The notes below the pieces were generated by a model, which saw only the letters and a list, made by a program, of their open reading frames with translations, had not been told where the DNA came from and made no database searches. The translations under genes and the position numbers were made by a program. A stretch of 64,000 nucleotides of DNA from Paraflavitalea sp. CAU 1676. Its GTDB lineage: Bacteria > Bacteroidota > Bacteroidia > Chitinophagales > Chitinophagaceae. Position 1 is the stretch's first letter, and each line of letters begins with the position of its first letter. The stretch is from assembly GCF_029223285.1 (NCBI RefSeq), contig NZ_JARHUJ010000010.1:186001-250000 (forward strand), written 5' to 3'. Positions 43,815 to 52,926 of this stretch are shown here, piece by piece.

Positions 43815-44501
43815 ATGCTGCGCGATCTTACAATAAGTTTTAATATGCTGACAGACGAACAGGTCATTTCCCTTGTTGAAAGGGAACTGCTGGAACAAAC
43901 AATGGGTGCTACTGAACAGTTTCTGGCTATTCATTCCCCCGTATTGGTTGAAGGAAAGCCAAAAGTCGATCGTATCGATAGGGAGCGGGAGGGCCGTATT
44001 GTCGTGTACCTTCCGGTGCTGGAACAACAATTCTACTTTACTTTTTATATCAATGCTGAAAAAGGGGAGATCACGGGCATGGATACCGAGGCCTGGCAAA
44101 GGGTGTATTTCCGCGCAACTTCAGAAACAATGTCGGCCGATGATTTGAAAGCTATGACCCGTCTGATGGTAACGAATTGGTGGAGTAAGGGAGACCTGAA
44201 ATGGAACGGAAGATCAGCTCATAAATACAGCAATATTGAAATTTTGAGCAATCCGGAACCGGATGCGTTCGAAGACAAGCTGAAAAAGTTATTGGACTAT
44301 CTGTTGGAGGACGCAGAAGGTATCCGCCACCTGGTGCGCCAGGCCAAAGGCTACATCCAGGTGGCGACGGATTTTCATTTCGGTAATGGTATGCTGGGAG
44401 GGCCCTTCCTGTCTGCCGAAGCGATCCAAAAAATGGCAGCCCTTGGACTGTCCATCTCCTTCGATCTGTATGTGTGGGGAGAGCCATTCCGGGAGGAATG
44501 A
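43815..44501 (+). CDS. Protein of unknown function with DUF4279-like C-terminus (tentative)
   Basis: A 228-aa soluble protein. The ATG at 43815 is used; an in-frame ATG at 43845 (MLTDEQVISLVERELL) is equally plausible. The last ~75 residues (LLDYLLEDAEGIRHLVRQAKGYIQVATDF, then GGPFLSAEAIQKMAALGLSISFDLYVWG) resemble the end of DUF4279 proteins, which are small, often near toxin-immunity loci, and uncharacterised. The N-terminal ~120 residues are not recognised. It is divergent from the 460-aa unknown gene. Confidence 0.5.
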   Translation: MLRDLTISFNMLTDEQVISLVERELLEQTMGATEQFLAIHSPVLVEGKPKVDRIDREREGRIVVYLPVLEQQFYFTFYINAEKGEITGMDTEAWQRVYFRATSETMSADDLKAMTRLMVTNWWSKGDLKWNGRSAHKYSNIEILSNPEPDAFEDKLKKLLDYLLEDAEGIRHLVRQAKGYIQVATDFHFGNGMLGGPFLSAEAIQKMAALGLSISFDLYVWGEPFREE

Positions 44502-44873
44502 GCCGGCAGTCTGTCATATTGGGGAGAATCCCTTAGCTGGGTTGTCGGTCTGCTAATTGGGAAATATTCCTGTTTCGCCCACCTGAATGCCCGGAACCCT
44601 ATCTTATGGTAAAATAATAAGATTTTAGCCTATTGGGTTAATTATGAATTAGTTGAGTTCTGTTTCGTGCCGTCGGCCCACCAAATTTATCCGCATCTCG
44701 TAAGCAGAAATTCCCGATTTCGTAGCCACTTTTCCGCTTTGCGGAACAATTTTGCAGCCTCAAAGTAATGGTTATGGTTCGTCAGGCAAGCATGGTTGGT
44801 TCAAAACGGGTTCTTTCAAGCGTTCACAGCGCAACTTCACACCCTATTTCTTTCCCTATCCAAACTGTTGCCG
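44502..44873. other. Intergenic region upstream of the PepSY/TonB-receptor operon
   Basis: About 370 bases with no gene recognised. An AT-rich patch at roughly 44605-44660 is a plausible control region for the iron-uptake-like operon downstream. I could not fit a convincing TAnnTTTG promoter or a repressor box. Confidence 0.35.
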
Positions 44874-46058
44874 GTGCCTGCTAAAAAATTCACTTTCAAA
44901 AAACCGGCGGGCGTACTTCACCTGTGGATGGGTTTGGCCTCGGGCCTGGTCATCATCATCATCGCGCTTACCGGCGCCATCTATGCGTGGCAGCCCGAAC
45001 TGTCTGAAGCATTTTATTCGCACCTGCATGTTAAGGCCCAGGAAAAGCCTTTCGTAGCCTTATCTGTCCTCAAAGAAAAAGCAGAGGCCGAGCTGCCGGG
45101 CAAAACCATAAGCCGTATCTCCTTTGCTGGCCGCGACCATTCGGTAGGGGTGAGCTTCAACAACAAAAAGGCCGGCTACTACTACATCGTTTACATGAAC
45201 CCCTATAGCGGCGAGGTGATCAAGGTAAAAGACATGGACCGCGATTTCTTCCGCCAGGTGTTGAACGGTCACATGCACTTGTGGCTGCCCGATCCCATCG
45301 GTAAAAACATCGTTGCCTTCAGCACGTTGATCTTCGGACTCATCATCGTTACCGGCATCGTCATGTGGTGGCCGCGTAAATGGAGCAAGGCAGCGCGCAA
45401 GCAAAGTCTCTCTGTAAAATGGGATGCTTCACCCAAACGCCTCAACTACGATCTCCACAACGTGCTAGGATTTTACGCTTCCTGGATCATGTTGTTTGTG
45501 GTGCTCACTGGCCTCGTTTGGGCCTTCGAGTCGGTCCGAAATACAGAATACTGGATGTTCAGCGGTGGCAAAACATTCCCCGCCGCCGATAAAGCGAAAT
45601 CTATAAAACCGGCAGTCGCATTGGCTGATAATCCCCTGGATAAGGTAGCCGCTCAAATGAACGCCCGCTATCCTAATCCCGCACGCATGCAATACCTGCT
45701 GCCCGCGAACGACAAGGGTGTGATCACCGTGCGTATGTTTCCTGAAGAAAAACGTTCCTTCAACGGCGACTATTTCGCCTTCAACCAATACACCGCGGCC
45801 GAGCTGCCGGGTGCCGCCCGTGGCAAATACGAAGAGGCCAATGGCGGTGAAAAGGCCAACCGCATGACCTTCGATATTCATACCGGCATGATCGGTGGAT
45901 TACCCCTGCGGCTCATTGTATTCTTTGCTGCATTGGTGACCGCTTCCCTTCCTGTAACCGGCTTTTACATCTGGTGGGGTAAAAAGAAAAAACAAAGCAA
46001 GCCTGCTGCCCGCAAATCGCCAGCCATACAGCAGGTGCGCGAAGTGGAACTGGCTTAG
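44874..46058 (+). CDS. PepSY-associated transmembrane protein (siderophore-reductase-like)
   Basis: A 394-aa inner-membrane protein with four membrane helices: LHLWMGLASGLVIIIIALTGAIYAW, IVAFSTLIFGLIIVTGIVMWW, VLGFYASWIMLFVVLTGLVWAF and LIVFFAALVTASLPVTGFYIWW. PepSY-like periplasmic parts lie between them and conserved His residues are present (NGHMHLWLPD, YDLHNVLG, DIHTG). Such proteins accompany TonB receptors and are thought to reduce or handle siderophore iron. No in-frame ATG precedes the first helix. I choose the GTG at 44874, which gives the usual short basic N-terminus; TTG at 44796 is an alternative. The TonB-receptor gene follows after 27 bases. Confidence 0.85.
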   Translation: MPAKKFTFKKPAGVLHLWMGLASGLVIIIIALTGAIYAWQPELSEAFYSHLHVKAQEKPFVALSVLKEKAEAELPGKTISRISFAGRDHSVGVSFNNKKAGYYYIVYMNPYSGEVIKVKDMDRDFFRQVLNGHMHLWLPDPIGKNIVAFSTLIFGLIIVTGIVMWWPRKWSKAARKQSLSVKWDASPKRLNYDLHNVLGFYASWIMLFVVLTGLVWAFESVRNTEYWMFSGGKTFPAADKAKSIKPAVALADNPLDKVAAQMNARYPNPARMQYLLPANDKGVITVRMFPEEKRSFNGDYFAFNQYTAAELPGAARGKYEEANGGEKANRMTFDIHTGMIGGLPLRLIVFFAALVTASLPVTGFYIWWGKKKKQSKPAARKSPAIQQVREVELA

Positions 46059-46085
46059 GAATAGAACCCCAATAATAGATTTAGT

Positions 46086-48413
46086 ATGATGCAACGAGTA
46101 ATGTTGTTCCTGCTCTTAGTGAGTGCTACACTCCAAATGACTGCCCAGGACGTTCGAACCGGTAAGGTGATCGGCCAGGTGCAGCGGGAACAGGGTGGTG
46201 GCGTGCCACACGCAACCGTGGTGCTGAAGCAGGGCGCTACCACGATGACAGATTCTGCCGGTTATTTTGAACTGAAGTCCGTCCCGGCCGGTAAGCAAAC
46301 GCTCATCATCAGCGCTGCCGGTTACACAACCCGCACCATTCCGGTGCAGATACAGGAAGGCAAAGAAGCTTTCATTGGCATACAATTAAGCGCCGAAGGT
46401 TTCCTCAACGAAGTGGTGGTTACCGCTGGTCGTAAACCCGAAAGTATCCGCGAAGTGCCGTCCTCTGTTACCATCGTGCAGGCAAAGCAGATCCGGGAAC
46501 AGGCAGCCATCAACCCCTCCATTACTTCTATACTCGGTAACGTGGTGCCCGGATTGGGCACTTTTACCAATAAGGCAACCAACTCGGGGCAAACGCTTCG
46601 CGGCCGCTCCGTACTGGTATTGATCGATGGTATTCCGCAATCTACCCCGCTGATGAATGGCAGCCGCGACCTTCGCTCCATCGACCCCGCCATCATTGAA
46701 AGGGTGGAAGTGATCAAAGGCGCCACCTCTATCTATGGCAATGGATCGGGCGGTGGTATCATCAACCTGATCACCAAAAAAGCCGAAGGCAGCAAAGCCA
46801 TCAGCGGCGAAACCCGCATCGGTGGTGATGGTAACCTCGCCCATAGTGACAATACCCTCGGTTACCGTTTCTCGCAAACCTTTCATGGCACCATCAAAAA
46901 GTTCTCCTATGTAGTGAGCGGCGTTTATCAACGTACGGGCGCTTTGAAGGATGCAGATGGTAATGTGATCGCGCAGCCCGATGGTTTGAGCGAAACCAGA
47001 CTCTTTAACGGCTTCGGTAAAGTGAGCTACCAGATCACCGACCATCAATCGGTAACCTTCTCATACAACTTCTTCCGCAGCCGTCAGTATGCGGAATACA
47101 TTAACAAGGCTGGCAAGTATGGAGTCTATCCTGCATACGGTGAAAAGGGCGACGATCCCGGCGATCCGGCCGGTACGCCCCACAGCCATAACATGTACCT
47201 CACGTACCGCGCAACAAAATTGCCTTTGCAGAGCAGCCTGGAGCTGACTGTATACGATCACCGCTTTCAATCATTGAACCGCTACGTGGAGAAATCGAAC
47301 AGCTGGTATGGTCCGGGTCAAACGTATATTCAATCTTATAAACAAGGTGTTCGCGCCAACCTCAACACGCCCTGGAAAACCAAGTGGCTCTCGGGCGATG
47401 TAACCTACGGGCTGGATGTATTGAAAGATCGTACCAACCAGGTGCTCACCGACGGTCGCGTTTTTGTACCCGATATGCGCATGCACAACGTGGCTCCTTT
47501 TGCGCAGGTGAAGGCCGATTTCCATGACCTGGTGATCAAAGGCGGTATCCGTTACGAGAACGCTATCATTGAAGTAAAAGATTTCAGTACCATCGCTAAG
47601 GGCGCTAACGGCGAAGGCAGCATCGCCATTAAAGGCGGCACCTTGAGCTACAACGCAACCATGTTCAATGTGGGCATGCGCTACAATAAATGGGCCTTCT
47701 TCAGTCCCTTTGCCAGCTTCTCGCAGGCATTTGGCCTGAACGAGTTGGGACGTGTATTGCGCACAGCTAAGGAGAACACCTTGGATCAGATCACCACCGA
47801 TCCAGTAGTGACCAACAACTACGAAGCGGGTTTCAGCAACCAGTGGGGACCCGTAAGTTTTACGGCCTCTTATTTTGTGAGTACTTCGAAACTGGGCGCC
47901 AACCTGGTCGAAGAGAACGGCATGTTTGTAACACAACGTGAGCCGGAGCGTGTACATGGATACGAATTGGTAGCAGAGGCAAAGGTGCTCCATAACCTCC
48001 GGGTGGGTGGCAGCTACTCCTATGTGGAGGGCAAATCCGAAAACGCCAGCGGCACCAAGGTGTACATGAATGGCGAGCGCATAGCTCCTCCCAAAGCAAC
48101 GGGTTTCATCAATTACCAGCCTATTACGGCGTTGAACCTGCAACTGTCTACCGTACATACCGGCAGCCGGAATCGGTTTGTGCCCCGCAGCAATGGGGTA
48201 TACGGACTGAGTGAAGGACCGGTGAAAAACGTTACCTATTTTAACTTCAACGCAGGGTATAATATTACCTCCGCCTTTAACCTGGCGGTGGGTGTCGAGA
48301 ACCTGTTCAACCAATCGTATTATCCGCCGCGAAGCCAATACCGTGTACAGGACCTGGAATATGTACAGGGCAATGGCGCGAGGCTGAACCTGAGCATAGG
48401 GTATAAATTTTAA
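46086..48413 (+). CDS. TonB-dependent siderophore-type receptor
   Basis: A 775-aa outer-membrane receptor. Signal peptide ends MTAQD; residues ~28-105 are a carboxypeptidase-regulatory-like domain (GKVIGQVQREQGGGVPHATVVLKQG); EVVVTAGRK near residue 110 is the TonB-box region. A plug domain follows (SVTIVQAKQIREQAAINPSITSILGNVVPGLG, TLRGRSVLVLIDGIPQ, ERVEVIKGATSIYGNGSGGGIINLITKK) and then a 22-strand-type barrel ending in LNLSIGYKF. Pairing with a PepSY protein argues for ferric-siderophore uptake, powered by TonB-ExbBD. The exact ligand is unknown. A strong terminator follows. Confidence 0.95.
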   Translation: MMQRVMLFLLLVSATLQMTAQDVRTGKVIGQVQREQGGGVPHATVVLKQGATTMTDSAGYFELKSVPAGKQTLIISAAGYTTRTIPVQIQEGKEAFIGIQLSAEGFLNEVVVTAGRKPESIREVPSSVTIVQAKQIREQAAINPSITSILGNVVPGLGTFTNKATNSGQTLRGRSVLVLIDGIPQSTPLMNGSRDLRSIDPAIIERVEVIKGATSIYGNGSGGGIINLITKKAEGSKAISGETRIGGDGNLAHSDNTLGYRFSQTFHGTIKKFSYVVSGVYQRTGALKDADGNVIAQPDGLSETRLFNGFGKVSYQITDHQSVTFSYNFFRSRQYAEYINKAGKYGVYPAYGEKGDDPGDPAGTPHSHNMYLTYRATKLPLQSSLELTVYDHRFQSLNRYVEKSNSWYGPGQTYIQSYKQGVRANLNTPWKTKWLSGDVTYGLDVLKDRTNQVLTDGRVFVPDMRMHNVAPFAQVKADFHDLVIKGGIRYENAIIEVKDFSTIAKGANGEGSIAIKGGTLSYNATMFNVGMRYNKWAFFSPFASFSQAFGLNELGRVLRTAKENTLDQITTDPVVTNNYEAGFSNQWGPVSFTASYFVSTSKLGANLVEENGMFVTQREPERVHGYELVAEAKVLHNLRVGGSYSYVEGKSENASGTKVYMNGERIAPPKATGFINYQPITALNLQLSTVHTGSRNRFVPRSNGVYGLSEGPVKNVTYFNFNAGYNITSAFNLAVGVENLFNQSYYPPRSQYRVQDLEYVQGNGARLNLSIGYKF

Positions 48414-48436
48414 CGCTGATGCAGGCGTGGCGAATG

Positions 48437-48480
48437 GCCCGCTGCCGGTTGCACGACTGGTAGCGGGCATTTGTTTTTTG
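48437..48480 (+). terminator. Rho-independent terminator after the TonB receptor
   Basis: GCCCGCTGCCGG at 48437-48448 pairs with CTGGTAGCGGGC at 48457-48468 (12 pairs with two G-U), enclosing an 8-nt loop. ATTTGTTTTTTG follows directly. It lies 24 bases after the receptor stop codon. Confidence 0.85.
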
Positions 48481-48669
48481 ATCGCGATTGCCAGCATAGT
48501 GGCAGGTGGAAGACGCGAAAAGATTTGTTGACGTCCCCGAACAACCGGTTGCGTGGAAGCGGCAGCTCCGGGCTGGACGATTTATCCAGTATAATCGACC
48601 GATTTGTCGGGTAGGTGTAAAAGGTGTAGAAGGTAGCTTTAGCGACATCTTTTAACCAAAACCTGACAA

Positions 48670-51600
48670 ATGAAAAGCGCTACTAATTGCTTTCTAACGC
48701 TTGTATTGCTATGTTGCCTCACGGGATTGCAGGCCAAGGCCGATCCCCCTAACACCATGATCAATCGCACTACCTGGGAACTCACCCAGGTGCCCGGTAT
48801 TGCCACCGAAACAGGCCGGTTGAAATTCTCCCTGCAGGTGGCCGACTTTGAGCCCACCGGCGTACGGGCCACCGCTAATACCACGCTCACCATTTTGGTA
48901 GAACAACTTAGTGGAACCGACCTTCCCAAGCTCATCATGGGTACCTACGACCGGCAAACGGTGACAACCTATTCGTTGACGGCCGGCGTCAATACCATTA
49001 CCAATGTCAACGGCGGCGACCTGTACCTGCAGTTCTCTTCCGCCACGCCCTCGGCCCAAAACAAGGTGCGCGTCACTTTTCAATCGGGCTACCAGCTAAT
49101 GCCGCTGTACATCCAGGGCGTTACCACGCATACTGATTGGTTGAACATGCTGGCGGCCGATACCACCTCACCCAATGCCACCCTGATCTCCGAAAGGGTA
49201 TTCATCGTGGTATCTCGGATAAAGGCCGTTGAATACCGAAATGAGAACCAGGATACCCTGCTGCGGTTGATGGACAGGGTCATGGAAGCGGAGAACGCGA
49301 TCAGCGGGCTCGACAATAGTTCACCCGTACATGCACCCATGTTGCGCAACAAGATCATGATGCTGGAAAAGGCAAGCGGCAATCCCGATGCCACTTCATT
49401 GGGCCGCGTACGCATCCCCACCGGCAGCATCAACTGGATACTTTCACCGTCTTATATCCTTAATTCGGGTGGGTGGGGTGTGTTCCATGAACTGGGCCAC
49501 CATCATCAGCAATTTTCCTGGAGCTGGTCTACCTGTATTGAAGTAACAGTAAATATTTATTCACTGGCTGCCAAGCGGGCCATCCATCCTGGCCAACAAG
49601 GCGCCAGCGCAAGTGACTGGAATACGATCATGGAATACCTGGCTTTACCGCAGGCATCGAAGAATTTCAATGCCAGTAGTGTGGCCTTGTTTACCCGGCT
49701 GGGTATGTTCAACCAGTTGTGGCTTGCCTACGGCGATGGTTTTTACCATACCCTGCACAAACGGGTGCGCGAAGAAGCGCCTGCGCCTAGCGGTGATGCG
49801 GCGGAGATGCGTTTGTTCATGTTGATGTCCTGCCAGATCAGCGGTCACAACCTGGGCCAGTTCTTTCGCAACTGGGGGCTCAATGTGAATGAAACGGTAT
49901 ACGATGAACTGAATGCGCTGGGGTATCCTGCACCACCGGTTGATCCATCCACCTTGCGCGAAGACCTGGTGGCTACGATCACCACACCGGCCAGCAATGC
50001 TGTCTATCCTGCCGGCTCAGGTGTGTCGCTCGCCGCAACGGCATTTGGACGCTCGTCTATTCAGAAAGTAGCTTTTTACCAGGGCAATACATTGATTGGA
50101 GAAGATAGCACAAGGCCGTTTACCCTGGATTGGAACAATGCACCTCCGGCCAGCTATTCGCTCACGGCAAAGGCCTATGCCGCCAATGGCGATTCGGTGA
50201 CCTCACCTGCCGTGAGTATTACGGTCGAAGCAGTAACGCTCACTTCGCCAGTCAACAACAGTTCGTTTGCAGCAGGAGCTGTGGTGCCTTTACAGGCCAA
50301 CGCATTTGGCGCCATACAAAAAGTCGATTTCTATGCCGATAGTGTATTGATCGGTTCTTCATCAACGGCGCCCTTCAGTTTTGCCTGGCAGGCCGCTCCC
50401 GGTACCTATCAATTGACGGCGCTGGCGATCAGCCTGCAGGGCGATACGGTCCGTTCATCAGGTGCCGGCATTGTTGTGGGTGGTAAGTTTCCGGTGGCAG
50501 ACGCTTATGTGCGCGATGCCAGTTACGCTGCCATTAATTACGGCACTGCTTCCACGATCGTGGTGAAGAAGGATGGCAATAGCGGATTCAGCCGCATTAG
50601 TTACCTGCAATTCAACCTCGATAGTATTGTGAACCCAGGTGTGGCCACCTTACGCCTCAACCTGGCCGGTGCCGGCAATACGATCACGAACACGCAATGG
50701 CTGGTGTATCGTTGTGCCAATGATAACTGGACCGAGACCGGCATTACCTGGAATAATAAACCCGATACCGTATCGCTGCTGGCGGCAACACCCGGCAAGA
50801 AGACCGGCTATGCGGAATGGGATCTCACCGGTGCGGTAACAACTGAGCTGGCAGGTGATAAGTTGCTGACGCTGGCGGTTGTATCGGCCGTTGCCGGACA
50901 AACCAATGATGCATCCTTCTATGCGCGGGAATCGGTTGTTCCTGCATTGCGGCCAGTATTGCTGTTGAAGGATACGGCTGCGCCGCAGATCACGGCACCC
51001 GCTGATCTTACCGTCTATACATTGCCTTTTGGTACAACGGCGATTGTGGAAACGGGTATGGCGACGGCGGCAGACAATACCGGAATAGCCAGTATCGTCA
51101 GCAACGCACCAGGGGTGTTTTCACCGGGCACTACCACAGTAACCTGGACGGCGACCGACTTTAGTGGTAATACGGCTACGGCCACGCAGCTGATCACGGT
51201 GCGTATTCCCCAAAGTAAGTTCAGCGGCGTTACAGTATCGGCAAGCGCTGCTCATGCACCCGATAGAAAGGTCGACCTGCAGGCTCAATTATTCCGCAAT
51301 GGAGAGCTGGTAGCCAGTGGAGCGCTGCTCAGTCAGTCGTTTGCGGGAAGTGGCTTGCCGGTAGCGCGCGAGTTGACGATTCCCCTGACTGGTGATAGTG
51401 TGGCGTATACACCGGGCGACGAGATCGTATTGAAGGTGCTGGCGCGCAAAGCGGGCAATAAGGATTTTAAATTCAACTTATGGTATGGTGGTGATTCCAC
51501 CTACGGTAAAGGCGGTAGTCGTTTGCATCGTTATACGCCGGCATATCCCGATGGTCAATATTACTTCCTGCGCGAGCAGTTCCTGTTATCTCCCGCCATG

Positions 51601-51987
51601 GGTCATCAGGTTGCTCAAATTACCCGTACGGTGACGGGTGAATACCAGGAGATCGGCAGTTGGTCAACAGCACAAAGTTCTATAATAACCGGAACCACCC
51701 AGGAAGGAGGCACGATCGCTGAAGTACGTGTTGGCAAAGCGGCCGGCGCGTTTGGGGTGAAGGTATTTCCCAATCCTTCTTCCGGCCAGTTTACGTTGAA
51801 CATTCAGCAAACGGAAGCACAGCCTGTGTTGGTCGTTGTGAGAAATGTGGCTGGTCAATTGGTGCAGCAATACCGGGTAACAGGTGGGCAATCGCTAACG
51901 ATCGGTGCCGACTGGAAAGCAGGAATGTACGTGGCGGAAGTATGGGCAGCCGGTGAGCGCAAGCTGATCAGGCTGGTGAAACAATAA
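48670..51987 (+). CDS. Secreted M60-family (mucinase-type) metallopeptidase with T9SS sorting domain
   Basis: A 1105-aa surface protein. After the signal peptide (GLQAKAD) and an N-terminal beta domain, HELGHHHQQ starts at His 273. With Glu 291 it forms HExxH-X13-E, the zinc motif of peptidase M60/enhancin; the VFHELGHHHQQFSWSW context is typical. M60 enzymes cleave O-glycosylated mucin-like proteins. Downstream are two Ig-like domains (residues ~430-610), a DNRLRE-type domain (VADAYVRDASYAAINYGTAST, ~610-770), a HYR domain (PQITAPADLTVY, ~775-855) and a T9SS type A C-terminal domain (KVFPNPSSGQFTLNI to the end). It stands alone between two terminators. The substrate is inferred. Confidence 0.9.
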   Translation: MKSATNCFLTLVLLCCLTGLQAKADPPNTMINRTTWELTQVPGIATETGRLKFSLQVADFEPTGVRATANTTLTILVEQLSGTDLPKLIMGTYDRQTVTTYSLTAGVNTITNVNGGDLYLQFSSATPSAQNKVRVTFQSGYQLMPLYIQGVTTHTDWLNMLAADTTSPNATLISERVFIVVSRIKAVEYRNENQDTLLRLMDRVMEAENAISGLDNSSPVHAPMLRNKIMMLEKASGNPDATSLGRVRIPTGSINWILSPSYILNSGGWGVFHELGHHHQQFSWSWSTCIEVTVNIYSLAAKRAIHPGQQGASASDWNTIMEYLALPQASKNFNASSVALFTRLGMFNQLWLAYGDGFYHTLHKRVREEAPAPSGDAAEMRLFMLMSCQISGHNLGQFFRNWGLNVNETVYDELNALGYPAPPVDPSTLREDLVATITTPASNAVYPAGSGVSLAATAFGRSSIQKVAFYQGNTLIGEDSTRPFTLDWNNAPPASYSLTAKAYAANGDSVTSPAVSITVEAVTLTSPVNNSSFAAGAVVPLQANAFGAIQKVDFYADSVLIGSSSTAPFSFAWQAAPGTYQLTALAISLQGDTVRSSGAGIVVGGKFPVADAYVRDASYAAINYGTASTIVVKKDGNSGFSRISYLQFNLDSIVNPGVATLRLNLAGAGNTITNTQWLVYRCANDNWTETGITWNNKPDTVSLLAATPGKKTGYAEWDLTGAVTTELAGDKLLTLAVVSAVAGQTNDASFYARESVVPALRPVLLLKDTAAPQITAPADLTVYTLPFGTTAIVETGMATAADNTGIASIVSNAPGVFSPGTTTVTWTATDFSGNTATATQLITVRIPQSKFSGVTVSASAAHAPDRKVDLQAQLFRNGELVASGALLSQSFAGSGLPVARELTIPLTGDSVAYTPGDEIVLKVLARKAGNKDFKFNLWYGGDSTYGKGGSRLHRYTPAYPDGQYYFLREQFLLSPAMGHQVAQITRTVTGEYQEIGSWSTAQSSIITGTTQEGGTIAEVRVGKAAGAFGVKVFPNPSSGQFTLNIQQTEAQPVLVVVRNVAGQLVQQYRVTGGQSLTIGADWKAGMYVAEVWAAGERKLIRLVKQ

Positions 51988-52006
51988 TCTCTTTTACTAT
52001 CATGAT

Positions 52007-52041
52007 GAACGGGTGCCCGACGAGGGCACCCGTTCTTTATT
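52007..52041 (+). terminator. Rho-independent terminator after the M60 peptidase
   Basis: GAACGGGTGCCC at 52007-52018 and GGGCACCCGTTC at 52024-52035 form a perfect 12-bp stem with a 5-nt loop, followed by TTTATTG. It lies 20 bases after the peptidase stop and could also stop transcription from the convergent gene. Confidence 0.85.
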
Positions 52042-52070
52042 GGGTACGAAGGTTGGAATACGGGATAGGC

Positions 52071-52622
52071 TTATTTAGCCCAAAGTGCTGCATAGAGGGG
52101 ACCAAGTGGGGTGGGGCAGGAGCTGGTAATGCGCCTTCTGTAGCCCTGGTTGATGAGGCTGGTGTTGATGTTTTGATAGGTCGAATAATTTAAACCATGG
52201 CGTGCCTGCCAGGCGGGTTGGTTGTCGACCTTATCGAAAATGACGCAATAGCTGGCCCGGCCATTGAGATAAGCCACGTTGATATCTGTGGGCATATAAC
52301 CCTGGCGTGTCCAGGTTTCGAACTCTCTTTGGTAAGCACCGCCGGTGATGCCATGACGGGCTACCCAGGGCGTAGTAGAAGGAACTCTTTCAAACCTCCC
52401 CCAAAATCCCAGTCGGGGTGTTTCGCCGGGTTGATAATCGATCACCTGCAACGCTTTCGACCAGATCTTGATGGGCCGGTATCCATGCGACACCAGTTTA
52501 TTGAACTGTGTCTGGTATTCTGCAGACGTGAGGTTGTTGAGTTGGGTTTGTTGTGTTTGTGTGAATCCGTGTGCGGTAAGCAAGATCACCGCCAGGCCGA
52601 AAACCCTGTGGATCTGTTTCAT
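52071..52622 (-). CDS. Secreted protein with bacterial tandem repeats (BTRD1-like)
   Basis: A 183-aa secreted protein (signal peptide ending HGFTQ). The mature part holds about two and a half copies of a ~50-residue repeat: a YQ-x-F/W helix, an H/QGYRP or QGYMP turn, a YLNGRASYCVIF-like strand and a W.ARHG ending (WVARHGIT, WQARHGLN). This is the pattern I associate with 'bacterial tandem repeat domain 1', present in some secreted hydrolases. No catalytic domain accompanies the repeats here. It is convergent with the M60 gene and has no obvious operon partner. Confidence 0.7.
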   Translation of the reverse strand: MKQIHRVFGLAVILLTAHGFTQTQQTQLNNLTSAEYQTQFNKLVSHGYRPIKIWSKALQVIDYQPGETPRLGFWGRFERVPSTTPWVARHGITGGAYQREFETWTRQGYMPTDINVAYLNGRASYCVIFDKVDNQPAWQARHGLNYSTYQNINTSLINQGYRRRITSSCPTPLGPLYAALWAK

Positions 52623-52926
52623 GGCTGATGTTTTAACGTGTTACAAAAATGAATAGAGATCGGCAGCACTGCATCGCCTATTGAATGAACGTCCTTGTTG
52701 GCAGCTGCCGGATTTCTTCAGCAAAGGTTCTATATCCGGAGGCCGATAAAAGGGGCTTAATCACCCAAAAAGGATAGCGAAAAAGACCCGCTATGTAGGG
52801 TGATTGCCGCAGGGCTGTAGGGCGCATGGGGGCCAAAAAGCAAGGGTTGGCATGGAATATGGGAAGGCGGGGGCGCCATTGCTTTATATCAATTAAAGTT
52901 TTGAAGAGCCGGTTTTTGCTTAAATT
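52623..52926. other. Intergenic region between divergent genes
   Basis: These 304 bases separate two divergently transcribed secreted-protein genes. Near 52905, AAGTTTTG and GGTTTTTG are weak -7-like strings, each with mismatches. I see no convincing gene, repeat or RNA here. Confidence 0.35.

Noticed and set aside
47271-48497. A 408-codon minus-strand frame opposite the TonB receptor
   Set aside because: It mirrors the receptor's barrel codons, shows no recognisable domain, and runs through the receptor's terminator.
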